The notes under the pieces are model-generated. The model had not been told where the DNA came from. It was given only the letters and a program-made list of their open reading frames with translations, and made no database searches. Made by a program: the position numbers and the translations under genes. From NCBI RefSeq assembly GCF_030250645.1, contig NZ_JASSVS010000015.1, forward strand, positions 1-64,000: a DNA stretch of 64,000 bases, in the 5' to 3' direction. Source of the DNA: Marinobacter azerbaijanicus (lineage in GTDB: Bacteria; Pseudomonadota; Gammaproteobacteria; Pseudomonadales; Oleiphilaceae). Below, piece by piece: positions 43,908-53,095 of this stretch. How positions within the stretch are numbered: the first letter of the stretch is position 1; every line of letters begins with the position of its first letter.

Positions 43908-45038
43908 ATGGCAAAACATCACCTACTTTGTGTCCACGGTGTAGGTCTGCACGCAAACGACTGGGTCACCTCCGAAGAGCAGGACGATGGCCTGACATTC
44001 AAGGACCGGTTCGAAGCGTGCTGGGCTGAATATTCCACTCTCGGCGCCATTGACGACCTCGAGCTCCACTCCATTCATTACGACGACGCTATTGTCCGAA
44101 TCCTGGACAACTGGGATGACATGCTCAAGCAGTTTTCGATGCTCGCGCCCAGGACGCCACTAATGAAGTCAGGCGCTGATTTCTTCAAGGAACTGCACGA
44201 GAAAGCTCTGGAAACAAAGGGGGAAAACAATCGAAAGCAGTTTCTACGGAACCATGTCATGGATCTGTTGCTATTTTACACAATCCCGAGTGTGACCGAT
44301 GCCGTCATTACTTATGTGGGCCGACAGTGTATTGACATAATCAACCGGGAACGCAAAGAGGATAAAGAAGCAACGTTTTCAGTTCTGGGTCATTCATTGG
44401 GCACGTCCGTCATTGAAAAGACTCTCAAGGCAATGTTCAACGAGGGCATCGGCCAGCAGAACGGCTCGAAAGATACCCTGGAGGGCGATTTCAAGTTCCA
44501 GTCCATATCACTGATTGCCAATGCAAGCTCTACGCTGGCAAGGGCCAACGATGAAGAAAGCTTTTACATCAACTCCAACTTCAAACCCGGCGGGGACTCA
44601 GGGGCAATCTGTCAAACCCTGATCAACCTCAATCACAAGCTTGACCCCGTCGGTCAGTTCCGCCCGTTCCGCCCTCCAAGCCAATGGCTTCATCCGGACG
44701 ATGGCCATTGTTATGTTCCCATCGAACTTTCTCGACTGTCGTCGACGGATATCCACTCCATCAACCACTATCTGCGGGACCCAAGAGCCCACATCCCTTT
44801 GTTCAACAGCCTTAAAGGGTACACAGCAATAACCAAAGACGTCTTTGAGGACGCCAAACAGCAGTTCGATGCACAGACACCGCTGAGCCACTACAAATCC
44901 ATGGCGACCGCACTCGAAAAACTGCGAATCGGCGACACCTCAACCATGAAGGACTTTATCCAGAGCATCACCGCTGCCCTGGAACTTGCCAGAAACTACA
45001 AGAAGGACGTTCAGGGCCTGTTGGGGGAGCTGTCGTGA
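43908..45038 (+). CDS. Alpha/beta-hydrolase (lipase/esterase-like), first gene of a three-gene operon
   Basis: ATG 43908 with AAGGA upstream gives 376 residues. It opens with HHLLCVHGVGLHANDW (the oxyanion-hole HG motif of alpha/beta hydrolases) and has a nucleophile elbow GHSLG (Ser163) with IANASSTLAR and later DPVGQF and a final His region. No signal peptide or membrane segment. Substrate unknown; the fold suggests a lipid or ester. Its stop overlaps the next start (ATGA), so the two are translationally coupled. Confidence 0.75.
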   Translation: MAKHHLLCVHGVGLHANDWVTSEEQDDGLTFKDRFEACWAEYSTLGAIDDLELHSIHYDDAIVRILDNWDDMLKQFSMLAPRTPLMKSGADFFKELHEKALETKGENNRKQFLRNHVMDLLLFYTIPSVTDAVITYVGRQCIDIINRERKEDKEATFSVLGHSLGTSVIEKTLKAMFNEGIGQQNGSKDTLEGDFKFQSISLIANASSTLARANDEESFYINSNFKPGGDSGAICQTLINLNHKLDPVGQFRPFRPPSQWLHPDDGHCYVPIELSRLSSTDIHSINHYLRDPRAHIPLFNSLKGYTAITKDVFEDAKQQFDAQTPLSHYKSMATALEKLRIGDTSTMKDFIQSITAALELARNYKKDVQGLLGELS

Positions 45039-46159
45039 TGACCATTAAACGGATACTTGCCTTCACGCTCTTGCTGGCATTCGCTTCGATTACCAGTGCC
45101 AACTGCTTGCCTGAAGATGCGACCCCAGCGGACGTCCGTAGCGTGCTGGAATGCCAGCTCGGCGAACCGACAGCCAACACTGCACCGGCCCGAACGGATC
45201 AACTGGCCTTCTGGCGACAACAGGCCACCAGTTTCGAAGAACTGGCTGGCACTTACGAATCCTCGGGACAGCGCAGCCTGCAGGTATTGAGCAATAACCT
45301 GAAAACGCGCGCTGAGTTGGCTGCCGCAGATATGAGCAAGTTTGAGCAGACCGGCGACGTGTGTAACGTGGCTGCCTATAAAGACAATACCTGGTTCTGG
45401 GGCGCCGGGCTGCGGTTGAACCGCGTCAACTCGCGAACCGATCTGCAAGCCCCGACAATGGCGGGCTGTGCCGGAACACCGGAAATTCCAGCAATGTCGT
45501 TAGTTGATCAGGTACAGGAATCCTGCGAATCCGCCGAATCGTGTAACCAGGGACTTGCGGCGGTCGAGCCATTGACCATGGCCCTGCGCAGCACCCGTGC
45601 CGTAGCTCGGCTGAATAGTGAAAGTGCGCTGACAACCCTACAGCAACAAATTACTGAAAAAGATGAAGCCTGGGACCGTTACCTGTTTGAATCCAAACCG
45701 CTCTGGCCCTGGGAACTTGCCTTCACTGACTGGTGGCACGATCGCTACGACGACACCTATGCCCAGGGATTTCGCCGTCCACCCCCGAAACAGATAATTC
45801 TGATGCACCCCTCTATCGGCGCTGAATGGATTGATAACGCCACGGACGGCGATCGGTTCGCCCCCACAATCTATGTAGAGATAGTCGGAGTCAACTACTG
45901 GGATGACACCAACCGCTGGTTCAGGGACTCGTGGCTTTCCAGTCTTTCAGGCGCATCCCTCGCTGTCACCGTCACCGACAGGCCCGGCATCAACACCGTC
46001 GGCGCTGGCCCATTATTGACGTTCGATAACACCTTTGAAGTGGGTATCAACTACTACGGCGAAGGCGAGTTTGGAGTCATGGTGGGGATCAATTTAATGA
46101 AGCTCTGGAAGGGTGACTACGAAAAACGAGTAAACCGTCTGAAAAATGCAGGCCGATGA
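45035..46159 (+). CDS. Exported protein of unknown function between two lipase-like genes
   Basis: 374 residues with a signal peptide ending near residue 22 (SITSA-NC). The mature part has several cysteines (including CLPEDATPADVRSVLEC and ESCESAESC), which fits the oxidising periplasm, and a helical N-terminal half followed by a beta-rich C-terminal half (TIYVEIVGVNYWDDTN, SLAVTVTDRPG, GVMVGINLMKLW). No family is recognised. It overlaps the preceding hydrolase gene by four bases and precedes a second lipase gene by 40. Confidence 0.7.
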   Translation: MMTIKRILAFTLLLAFASITSANCLPEDATPADVRSVLECQLGEPTANTAPARTDQLAFWRQQATSFEELAGTYESSGQRSLQVLSNNLKTRAELAAADMSKFEQTGDVCNVAAYKDNTWFWGAGLRLNRVNSRTDLQAPTMAGCAGTPEIPAMSLVDQVQESCESAESCNQGLAAVEPLTMALRSTRAVARLNSESALTTLQQQITEKDEAWDRYLFESKPLWPWELAFTDWWHDRYDDTYAQGFRRPPPKQIILMHPSIGAEWIDNATDGDRFAPTIYVEIVGVNYWDDTNRWFRDSWLSSLSGASLAVTVTDRPGINTVGAGPLLTFDNTFEVGINYYGEGEFGVMVGINLMKLWKGDYEKRVNRLKNAGR

Positions 46160-46199
46160 AACGCATCAGGAATTATTTGTTTTTTTCGAGGGAAAGATC

Positions 46200-47741
46200 A
46201 TGACAGATAAGAATATGCAGGCGCCCTACTACCCCATCATCTATGTCCGTGGTTTTGCGGCAACCATGTCAGAAATCGACGAAACTACTGCCGACCCTTA
46301 CATGGGTTTCAACCGCGGATCGACCGTGCTGCGGCAAAACCATCAGCGCGAGCCAGTGCGCTTCATCTTCGAATCTCCCTTGCTACGACTTATAAAAGAT
46401 CACGGATACGTCGACGCGTTTAAAAACGGCGACTACATCGAAGGACACGGCAGCGTCCCTTCACGATCAGTCTGGGTGTTCCGCTACTATGAACGCGCCT
46501 CCAAACTGCTCGGGGATGGTGAACGTGTGAGCATGGAACAGTTCGCCCTGGACCTCAGGCGCTTTATCCTCAGGGTCCGCGACGCAACCTGCGGCGACGA
46601 TCAAGCTCGCAGGGATGCTTTCAAAGTGCACCTGGTCGCGCACTCAATGGGAGGGCTGGTATGCCGTTGCTACCTGCAGAATATCTGCCGACATGGCGCC
46701 CCGAATGGCCTGGACGACACCGGTCTGGAACTGACTCACGGTACCGATAATCCACATTACGTGGACAAGCTGTTCACTTACGGCACACCTCATAACGGCA
46801 TCGAAATAATGGGAATGAACGTTCCCGACCTGGGCGCACTGGATCGCTTTCATGTGTCGAATTTCGACCGGGACCGCATGCGCGAGTATCTTAAGATCAG
46901 CAGCAAATCCGTTGAAGTCAATGAACTGGATGGTGCTTTCGATCCCTCGCGATGCTTCTGCTTTATCGGCTCCAATTACAGGGACTACGAGGCCTTCTAC
47001 AAACTCTCAAAGCAGGTTACAGGGCCGGCAAGCGATGGATTGGTAATGATATCCAATGCCTACGTCAAGGAGGCGCCACGCGCCGTCGCGTATCGCAGCC
47101 ACTCCGGGCACTTCGGGCTTGTTAATTCGGAGTCCGGCTATCAGAACCTGCGCCGCTTCCTGTTTGGGTCGCTGCGTATCAAAGCCACGTTGTGCGTAAA
47201 TCGGGTGGACCTCCCCCCGGGTGTCCAGAAAAAACATGACGAAGGTGCTGAGGTAAGGGGCTCTTATTACTTTGATACCGTCACTGGTGTTAGAGGGGGG
47301 CCGAATTACGTGCTGAATGAACGACGTTATGCGCACGCATCCGCCCTGTTACGCAGTTATGACTCCCTGGTAACGGATCACAAACCAGCCTACCTGTTCA
47401 CGGGATATCTCACGGAAGCAGCAAGAAAGGCCTCAGACCAGGCCCTTATGTTCACGATCGATTTCGGGGTGCAGGTTCCCCTGTTCGAAATCAACCGTAA
47501 GTTCTGGTTCGACGAGCACTTCAACGGGTTCATGTTTCAGGAACAGATCACCCTGGCAATTCGCGACAAGACCATCCGCTACGGGCTTTCACTCAAGGAC
47601 GGGATCGGCAATGCACCACATCGTGCAGAGATATCCGAGGAAGATGGCCAATGGAAAATCAGCATTCCGTTGGCAACCGCTGCCAATGCCCGCCCGGGTT
47701 TCGCAGGAAGCCTGGAGTTGACTGTGGATGACTGGGAGTGA
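46200..47741 (+). CDS. Lipase/esterase of the alpha/beta-hydrolase fold, large form
   Basis: ATG 46200 follows GAGGGAAAGATC, giving 513 residues. The N-terminus YYPIIYVRGFA holds the oxyanion region; the nucleophile elbow is AHSMG (Ser149) in VHLVAHSMGGLVCRC; the catalytic Asp and His are probably in GPASDGLVM and RSHSGHFGLV. Residues after about 340 form a beta-rich domain of unknown role. No signal peptide. Third gene of the operon with a smaller hydrolase and an exported protein. Confidence 0.8.
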   Translation: MTDKNMQAPYYPIIYVRGFAATMSEIDETTADPYMGFNRGSTVLRQNHQREPVRFIFESPLLRLIKDHGYVDAFKNGDYIEGHGSVPSRSVWVFRYYERASKLLGDGERVSMEQFALDLRRFILRVRDATCGDDQARRDAFKVHLVAHSMGGLVCRCYLQNICRHGAPNGLDDTGLELTHGTDNPHYVDKLFTYGTPHNGIEIMGMNVPDLGALDRFHVSNFDRDRMREYLKISSKSVEVNELDGAFDPSRCFCFIGSNYRDYEAFYKLSKQVTGPASDGLVMISNAYVKEAPRAVAYRSHSGHFGLVNSESGYQNLRRFLFGSLRIKATLCVNRVDLPPGVQKKHDEGAEVRGSYYFDTVTGVRGGPNYVLNERRYAHASALLRSYDSLVTDHKPAYLFTGYLTEAARKASDQALMFTIDFGVQVPLFEINRKFWFDEHFNGFMFQEQITLAIRDKTIRYGLSLKDGIGNAPHRAEISEEDGQWKISIPLATAANARPGFAGSLELTVDDWE

Positions 47742-47766
47742 ACAGAAACATTGAAAACCACGAGGT

Positions 47767-48558
47767 TCAGTGCCAGCCGGGGCGCTCCTTCTCCTCATCC
47801 GAGAACCAGTGTGATACCACGGCGGAGATGTCGTCGAAAACGCCAGCGCCCAGCTCCCCGGCCCGGTCGCGGTCAGCCTCCTGGTACTTACCAGTCCTCA
47901 CCAGCGCAGCCTCAAGCCCCGCTTCCCTGGCGCCGCCGATATCCGCTTCCACATCGTCGCCGACCATCAGGCAATCACCCGGCGCTAACCCCATGCTGTC
48001 ACAGGCCTCATGAAACATCGCCTTGCCGGGCTTGCCAATAATAGTAGCCTCTATCCCGGCCGCATACTCCAGGGCCCGGATGAAGGGGCCGGCATCCAGA
48101 TGCAGACCATCGGATTTGCTGAAGTAACGGTTCATGCCCACCGCCAGTAGCGGCGCACCCTCCATCAGCAGACCGAAGGCCTCGTCCAGCCGGCGATAAT
48201 CGAAGCGCTCGCCCGCGTCACAGACTACTACCGCATCTGCATCCGAGGCAGGTACCGGTTCGAATTCCACCTCTATGTCTGGATGCACCAGCAGCCAGGG
48301 TTTCAGATTCCGGGCGTCCAGATGGCGCGCAACAGCGGCTGGTGCCGTGAGCACCTCCTCCTCAGTAGCCTCGAAACCCAGCTTGCGCAGCTGCTCCAGC
48401 ACAGCACGAGAGGGCTTGCGGGATGTGTTTGTGAGAAAACGGCAGGACACGCTGGCCTCGCGCACCCTCGCAACGGCTTCCCGGGCGCCAGCGACAGCCT
48501 CTCCGTCTTCGTGAAGAACACCGGAAATGTCGATACAGAGTCCCCTGGGCTGTGGCAT
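47767..48558 (-). CDS. HAD-IIA hydrolase, LHPP-like (TIGR01458 type)
   Basis: 263 residues. Motif I is LCIDISGVLHEDG (the DISGVL form of the phospholysine/phosphohistidine pyrophosphatase LHPP group), motif II FLTNTSRKP, the motif III lysine in IIGKPGKAMF and motif IV VGDDVEADIGGA. It removes phosphate from a small molecule or protein side chain. AGAGGAGG lies upstream of the ATG. Single gene. Confidence 0.85.
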   Translation of the reverse strand: MPQPRGLCIDISGVLHEDGEAVAGAREAVARVREASVSCRFLTNTSRKPSRAVLEQLRKLGFEATEEEVLTAPAAVARHLDARNLKPWLLVHPDIEVEFEPVPASDADAVVVCDAGERFDYRRLDEAFGLLMEGAPLLAVGMNRYFSKSDGLHLDAGPFIRALEYAAGIEATIIGKPGKAMFHEACDSMGLAPGDCLMVGDDVEADIGGAREAGLEAALVRTGKYQEADRDRAGELGAGVFDDISAVVSHWFSDEEKERPGWH

Positions 48559-48613
48559 CGCGTTCTGGCCTCCTCTGGTTGGCTGAGAATCAGACTTTCT
48601 GTCAGTCTAGCTC

Positions 48614-49999
48614 TTAACCAGGCCGAATGTTCTGATTCACCCGGAACAGATTTTCCGGATCATACTTCTGTTTTACCTCGACCAGACGCTTGTAAGCCGC
48701 CCCGTAGGCAAACTCCACCCGGTCAGTCTCATCGTGCGACAGAAAATTGATGTAAGCACCACTGCTGGCATAAGGTTTGGCGGCCTCAAAGAATGCGCGC
48801 GCCCACTGGCGACAATGCTCATCTTCCCCGGGCGTTTCCCAGCGGCCATGCACGTTCATCACATAGTTTGCGTCGCGACTGGAATAGGCCATGGCATCAG
48901 CCGCCACCCGGCCGGTTTCGCCACCAATTGAGGCAATAAAGATCTCACAGTCGGGCGACGGCAGCTTGCCCCCGAACTCCAGAGCAACACGGATTACATC
49001 GTCGGTCAGCTTCACAAAGTTGTGGGACTTCCAGTAATTCCGCGCACCGTCCGCCAACAATGGGTCGAAGGCCTGCTGCCAGCTGGCATATGGCTGAACC
49101 CCCACATGCTCTCCGTGAGCCTGGCCGAATGAACGCAGCGGCGCAATCAGCTTTTCGCCAACTTCCGGGCCCCCGGCGTAGCAAATCGCCAGGGCGACGA
49201 TCGGCTCGCCATGAACCGATTCAGGCAGGAAGGGCAGCGGTGGCGCATGGCGGATCACCAGCCACACATTGAGCTCATCGGACATGGTTTCCGTGAAACG
49301 CGCGAACTGCGTCACCACCGACTTGGCCTGGTCGAAGGGAAAAACCATCAGCCCACTCAATAACTCCGGCCCCACCGGGTGCAGCTGGAACTCGAACCGG
49401 GTGACAATCCCGAAGTTGCCACCACCTCCCCGCGTGCCCCAGAACAGGTCCGGATTCTCGGTTGCGCTGGCGCGCGTCTGGCGCCCGTTGGCAGTCACCA
49501 TGTCCACAGAGATCAGGTTATCAACGGTCATACCATGCTTCCGGCTGAGCCAGCCAAACCCGCCACCCAGGGTCAGGCCCGCGACACCCGTTGTGGAATT
49601 GATACCCAGCGGTGTTGCCAGTCCATGCAATTGGGCTGCAGCATCAAAGTCTGCCAACGTGCAGCCAGGCCCTACGTACGCACGCTGTTTTTCGACATCG
49701 ACTTCAACGTCCTTCATTTTCGAAAGATCAATCATCAGACCATCGTTGCACACCGCGTTGCCCGCGATGTTGTGCCCGCCTCCCTTGACCGAAACCAGCA
49801 TCGACTGATTGCGCCCGAAGTTGACCGCCGCCACCACATCCTTCACCGAGTTGCACTGGGCTATCAGGGCCGGCTTCCGGTCGATCATGGCGTTCCAGAT
49901 CTGACGCGCCTCGTCATACCCGGCGTCTGCCGGCTCAAACACAGGGCCACCGAGCTGCCCCCTGAAGGTGTCTATCGTTCCTTGCTGTAACCTGGTCAT
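48614..49999 (-). CDS. FAD-binding oxidoreductase of the berberine-bridge-enzyme type
   Basis: ATG 49999 is preferred over 50005 because GAGGAG then sits six bases upstream; 461 residues. An FAD-binding PCMH domain spans about 35-205 (VSVKGGGHNIAGNA, whose His is a usual covalent flavin site; GPGCTLADFD; GINSTTGVAGLTLGGGFGWLSRKHG). The C-terminal BBE segment (YGAAYKRLVEVKQKYDPENLFRVNQNI) is complete. Likely oxidises a sugar, alcohol or aromatic compound with oxygen. No signal peptide. Stand-alone. Confidence 0.87.
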   Translation of the reverse strand: MTRLQQGTIDTFRGQLGGPVFEPADAGYDEARQIWNAMIDRKPALIAQCNSVKDVVAAVNFGRNQSMLVSVKGGGHNIAGNAVCNDGLMIDLSKMKDVEVDVEKQRAYVGPGCTLADFDAAAQLHGLATPLGINSTTGVAGLTLGGGFGWLSRKHGMTVDNLISVDMVTANGRQTRASATENPDLFWGTRGGGGNFGIVTRFEFQLHPVGPELLSGLMVFPFDQAKSVVTQFARFTETMSDELNVWLVIRHAPPLPFLPESVHGEPIVALAICYAGGPEVGEKLIAPLRSFGQAHGEHVGVQPYASWQQAFDPLLADGARNYWKSHNFVKLTDDVIRVALEFGGKLPSPDCEIFIASIGGETGRVAADAMAYSSRDANYVMNVHGRWETPGEDEHCRQWARAFFEAAKPYASSGAYINFLSHDETDRVEFAYGAAYKRLVEVKQKYDPENLFRVNQNIRPG

Positions 50000-50231
50000 A
50001 GCCATCTCCTCGCCCCATAAGGCACCACTTTTTATCCTGCGCCGTTTCAGCAGGAACACCAGCGAGTTATTAGACTGTTTAAGGACTATGGCGGAACTGT
50101 TAGCCGGTTTTGGTCAGGAAAACCGGGAATATTGGCGCTGGGAGGCAGGAGGGTGTAGCTTAATAATTGAACGCAATGCGTCGATCACCCCTACCCTCTT
50201 CGGGATGCCACCGCATTCGCAGGAGCACCCG

Positions 50232-50650
50232 ATGATTCAGAGCACCAATCAAGACCTTGATCTGGTTATCGTGGGCGGAGGCATTGGCTGATTGCCGCCA
50301 CCGGTGGACACAACCGCCCTGTCATCCCACAAGTCGAGCGGATCGAATCTTCGATCACTGAATATCATTCTTCCGCCTTACGCGATCCCGAGGAATTGCG
50401 GGACAAGCGGGTTCTGGCGAGATACGCGAAAGCAGGTATCAACGAGATAATGCCAGAGGGCGAAGTGCGCTCCCTCCGCGGCAATACATGCCTTGAATCC
50501 GGTCCCTGTTTGACGGCCACCCTTCCAACCACGCAAACTGATGACCGAGTCCCTTTTAATAGCGAACGCTTCTCCCATGCCTGCAAACGTGAAAGCCCGG
50601 GTTCTCTTCCATTCCAAACGTCTGAACGTCTACCTGGTGCGGTACCCTGA
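50232..50650 (+). pseudogene. Frameshifted remnant of an FAD/NAD-binding flavoprotein gene
   Basis: A good AGGAG and ATG 50232 open a frame whose product is a Rossmann start, DLVIVGGGIG, but it stops after 19 residues at 50291. One base shift restores a frame that continues directly as LIAATGGHNRPVIP and stays open to 50650. The join GGGIG-x-LIAA is what a flavoprotein N-terminus would show. The rest is too short for a working enzyme, so the gene appears frameshifted and internally deleted. The tail overlaps the next frame. Confidence 0.5.
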
Positions 50651-50879
50651 GGGCCACAAGGTCGTGCCCCACGTGGACATGGTTTCCGAAGGCCGGCTGT
50701 ACAAACTCAACTGTGTTCTGGCCAAACCCCGATCCGGTGGCGAGTTCATCTGCGAGAAGAATATTTTTAATCTTTTCGGAAGGTTATATCTTTTCCGGCC
50801 GGATCTCTACGAGCATCGGGTATCAAAAATCGAACGCGGGAACCGGTGGTTGTTGAGCTTTGCGCTGACCCGAAGCTGA
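50541..50879 (+). CDS. 2-oxoglutarate/Fe(II) oxygenase-like protein, possibly truncated
   Basis: 112 residues. The core VYLVRYPEGHKVVPHVDMV contains an H-x-D pair, and FRPDLYEHRVSKIERGNRWLLSFAL supplies the distal His and Arg, in the order of the double-stranded beta-helix oxygenases. There is no clear ribosome binding site; the ATG at 50577 is an alternative start. Known members of this fold are usually longer at the N-terminus, and the gene sits in a stretch of decayed genes, so it may itself be a 3' remnant. Confidence 0.5.
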   Translation: MTESLLIANASPMPANVKARVLFHSKRLNVYLVRYPEGHKVVPHVDMVSEGRLYKLNCVLAKPRSGGEFICEKNIFNLFGRLYLFRPDLYEHRVSKIERGNRWLLSFALTRS

Positions 50880-50987
50880 GCCAGGGAAAAACCACTTTCC
50901 ATCGACACATTTCAGGTTTTGCCGTGTAACAAACGGCTGTCGACGATGTCTTAGTGCCTGTAGCTTTAATCAAACAGGGAGAATCAC

Positions 50988-51073
50988 ATGAACAGGCTCT
51001 TGGTACTGATCGCCACGGCCCTGATTTTCACAACCACCGCATGGGCTTCCGAACCACCTGTCTACACCCTGAG
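50988..51073 (+). pseudogene. 5' remnant of a gene for an exported protein
   Basis: GGGAG and ATG 50988 begin a clean signal peptide (MNRLLVLIATALIFTTTAWA, then SEPPVYTL). From 51074 onward the frame only reads the antisense of the potassium-channel gene's 3' end until it stops after 68 residues. It looks like a gene cut off by the deletion that brought the channel gene alongside; a real 68-residue peptide overlapping the channel gene is the other option. Confidence 0.45.
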
Positions 51074-51931
51074 TCATCCGGAACTGCGGGGGTCGGGAGT
51101 CTCTTCATCAAGCCAGGTGCCGCAGTATTTACAATACCTGGCGTCGACTTCATGTCGATGCTTACCGCAGCCCGGGCAGGCTTCTTCGGAATAACGCTCC
51201 GCACGCAGGGCGCGAATCACTTCCGCGGAAAAAACGCCGACGGGAAGCGCAATAATCGAATAGCCCGTCAACATGATCATCATGGAAATGAACTGTCCCC
51301 AGGGCGTCACCGGTGTTATATCGCCATAGCCCACTGTCGTCAGTGTCACGATCCCCCAGTAGATGGATTTGGGGATACTGGTAAAACCCGCTTCGGCCGG
51401 CTCAATGAGATAGAGCAAAGAAGAAAAGATGGTCACGACCAACAGCACTGCGAACAGAAAAAGCAGGATCTGGTCCCGGCTTCGAATCAGAGCGTCCATC
51501 AGAAGGCGACCCTCGCCCACTAACGTCATCATTTCCAGTACCCGGAACAGACGCAGGGTACGCAGCAGACGCACAACGACGAGAGTCTGCGCACCCGGGA
51601 ACAGCAGTGCCAACCAGGTAGGCAGAACGGCCAGAACGTCGATAACACCATAAAAGCTTTTCAGATAAAGCTTCGGTTTCTCAAGGCAATAGATGCGCAG
51701 AGCCAGCTCAATGGTAAACAGCAGCGTTACGCCCCACTCCATGACATAAAAGAGCTCACCGAAGCGGGCATGATATTCCGGAACACTGTCCAGAAGAATA
51801 ATCCCGACGCTGAGGAATATCAGCAAAGCCAGGAAAACATCGAAGCCCTTGGCCAGGCGGGTATCTGATTCGAAAATGACCTGGAACAGGCGCGTTTTAA
51901 TTCCCAGGCCACCAGGTTTTATAGTCCCCAT
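51074..51931 (-). CDS. Voltage-gated potassium channel with C-terminal zinc ribbon
   Basis: 285 residues with six membrane segments: S1 about 29-48, S4 with arginines every third residue (121, 124, 127, 130 in VVRLLRTLRLFR), and a pore with the K+ selectivity filter TVGYGD (199-204). After S6 comes a short cytosolic tail with CPGC (252-255) and CKYC (267-270), a zinc-ribbon pair. Most bacterial Kv channels lack such a tail; it may bind zinc and gate or tether the channel. AGAGG precedes the ATG. Confidence 0.9.
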   Translation of the reverse strand: MGTIKPGGLGIKTRLFQVIFESDTRLAKGFDVFLALLIFLSVGIILLDSVPEYHARFGELFYVMEWGVTLLFTIELALRIYCLEKPKLYLKSFYGVIDVLAVLPTWLALLFPGAQTLVVVRLLRTLRLFRVLEMMTLVGEGRLLMDALIRSRDQILLFLFAVLLVVTIFSSLLYLIEPAEAGFTSIPKSIYWGIVTLTTVGYGDITPVTPWGQFISMMIMLTGYSIIALPVGVFSAEVIRALRAERYSEEACPGCGKHRHEVDARYCKYCGTWLDEETPDPRSSG

Positions 51932-52020
51932 GTAACTAAGCTGCCTCTTTTAACCGTCAGTGAAAACCCGGCGATTACGCTTGACTAGGGGCCGCATCTC
52001 GCCGTATTGGTTCGGCAGGC

Positions 52021-52476
52021 TTACAGATACCGCCCGCCGGCACCGATCGCCACCACGATCAGCCCAAGAATCAGGTTGGTGCCCACCAGCTTGCGGATCT
52101 GCCCCACCTGTAGCCCGCCTTCCTGGGGATCCTGGTTGGCTACGGCCTGTTTCAGCCGCCGGAAGGGGGCAAAATAGACGTGAAAATAGAGCAGGATCAT
52201 CACAATCCCCAGCCCCTGCATGGCATGGATATGCCAGCCCGCACCCGCCATGCCACCGAACACACTGAAGATCATCCAGTAGCCGGTCACCAGCAACAGG
52301 ATCACGGCAACCCAAACCCACCTGAAAAACCGGGACAGAGTGTGACACCAGAGTACGCCACGCTGTGATGCTTCAACCACCTCAACCACCGCTGGCCGCA
52401 TGGCCATATAGGCGAAAAACATACCGCCAACCCAGATCACGGCAGAAAGCACATGCAGTGCGATAGCCAGACTCAT
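52021..52476 (-). CDS. CopD-like integral membrane protein
   Basis: 151 residues, four membrane helices. LHVLSAVIWVGGMFFAYMAMRP is the histidine-bearing first helix of CopD/YcnJ-type and related heme- or copper-linked membrane proteins; other histidines (LWCHTLSRFF, GWHIHAMQG, YFHVYFAP) lie in the helices, as in b-type cytochrome folds. Possibly copper transport or electron transfer. GAGGAG precedes the ATG. Confidence 0.75.
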   Translation of the reverse strand: MSLAIALHVLSAVIWVGGMFFAYMAMRPAVVEVVEASQRGVLWCHTLSRFFRWVWVAVILLLVTGYWMIFSVFGGMAGAGWHIHAMQGLGIVMILLYFHVYFAPFRRLKQAVANQDPQEGGLQVGQIRKLVGTNLILGLIVVAIGAGGRYL

Positions 52477-52518
52477 AAAGCGACTCCTCTTACAATAATT
52501 TTCGTGTGCAGGGACCTG

Positions 52519-52992
52519 TCAATTCTCCTCGACGGCCTGACGGACTTTCTGCTCCGCCCCCTGCCAGGCCTCAGAGAGATCATCGAAGGCATCGTTGAAG
52601 CCATCCTTCATGGACTCCCAGGTAAAATTGGTGCTGTCCTGCATACGCTGGAGCCATTCAGTCACCCGTGACCGCTCCCGCCGCAGCGCTGCCACTGCGG
52701 TCTGCGCCTGGGCCCGCTCCAACCTGTCGGCCGAATTCCAGTTATCCCGCAGACGACTGTTCAGTGTCGCAATACGGGCATCGATGTCGTCGAGAACATC
52801 CTCGATGTCCGTCATCAATCGTTCCCGCCGCTCAGCGGTGAAATCCGCCAGTTCCTGATCAAGGTTCTGCATTTCCTGGCGCAACGACTCCTCGGTTACA
52901 TCACCATCATCCTCCGCGGCGTGCCCGGGGGCCATTGGCATCACCAGGGCCAGCAGCAGGGCGCTGGCCTTTAATCGCAATGGGGATCTCAC
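52519..52992 (-). CDS. Exported coiled-coil protein
   Basis: The GTG start at 52992, nine bases after AGGAGG, is chosen over a TTG that would put the ribosome binding site inside the gene; 157 residues. The signal peptide ends about residue 25 (PGHA-AED). The mature protein is one long, highly charged helix (SLRQEMQNLDQELADFTAERRE and onward) predicted to be coiled coil, probably periplasmic. No family assigned. Confidence 0.72.
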   Translation of the reverse strand: MRSPLRLKASALLLALVMPMAPGHAAEDDGDVTEESLRQEMQNLDQELADFTAERRERLMTDIEDVLDDIDARIATLNSRLRDNWNSADRLERAQAQTAVAALRRERSRVTEWLQRMQDSTNFTWESMKDGFNDAFDDLSEAWQGAEQKVRQAVEEN

Positions 52993-53095
52993 GGTCTGGT
53001 ACCTCCTCTGAATCAAAATTGGAAATCTGGTTCGTTCGAATATTCACAGTCTTCTTGCCAGATCCTTTAAAGAATCCCTCGGCTTTCCCCTCAGC

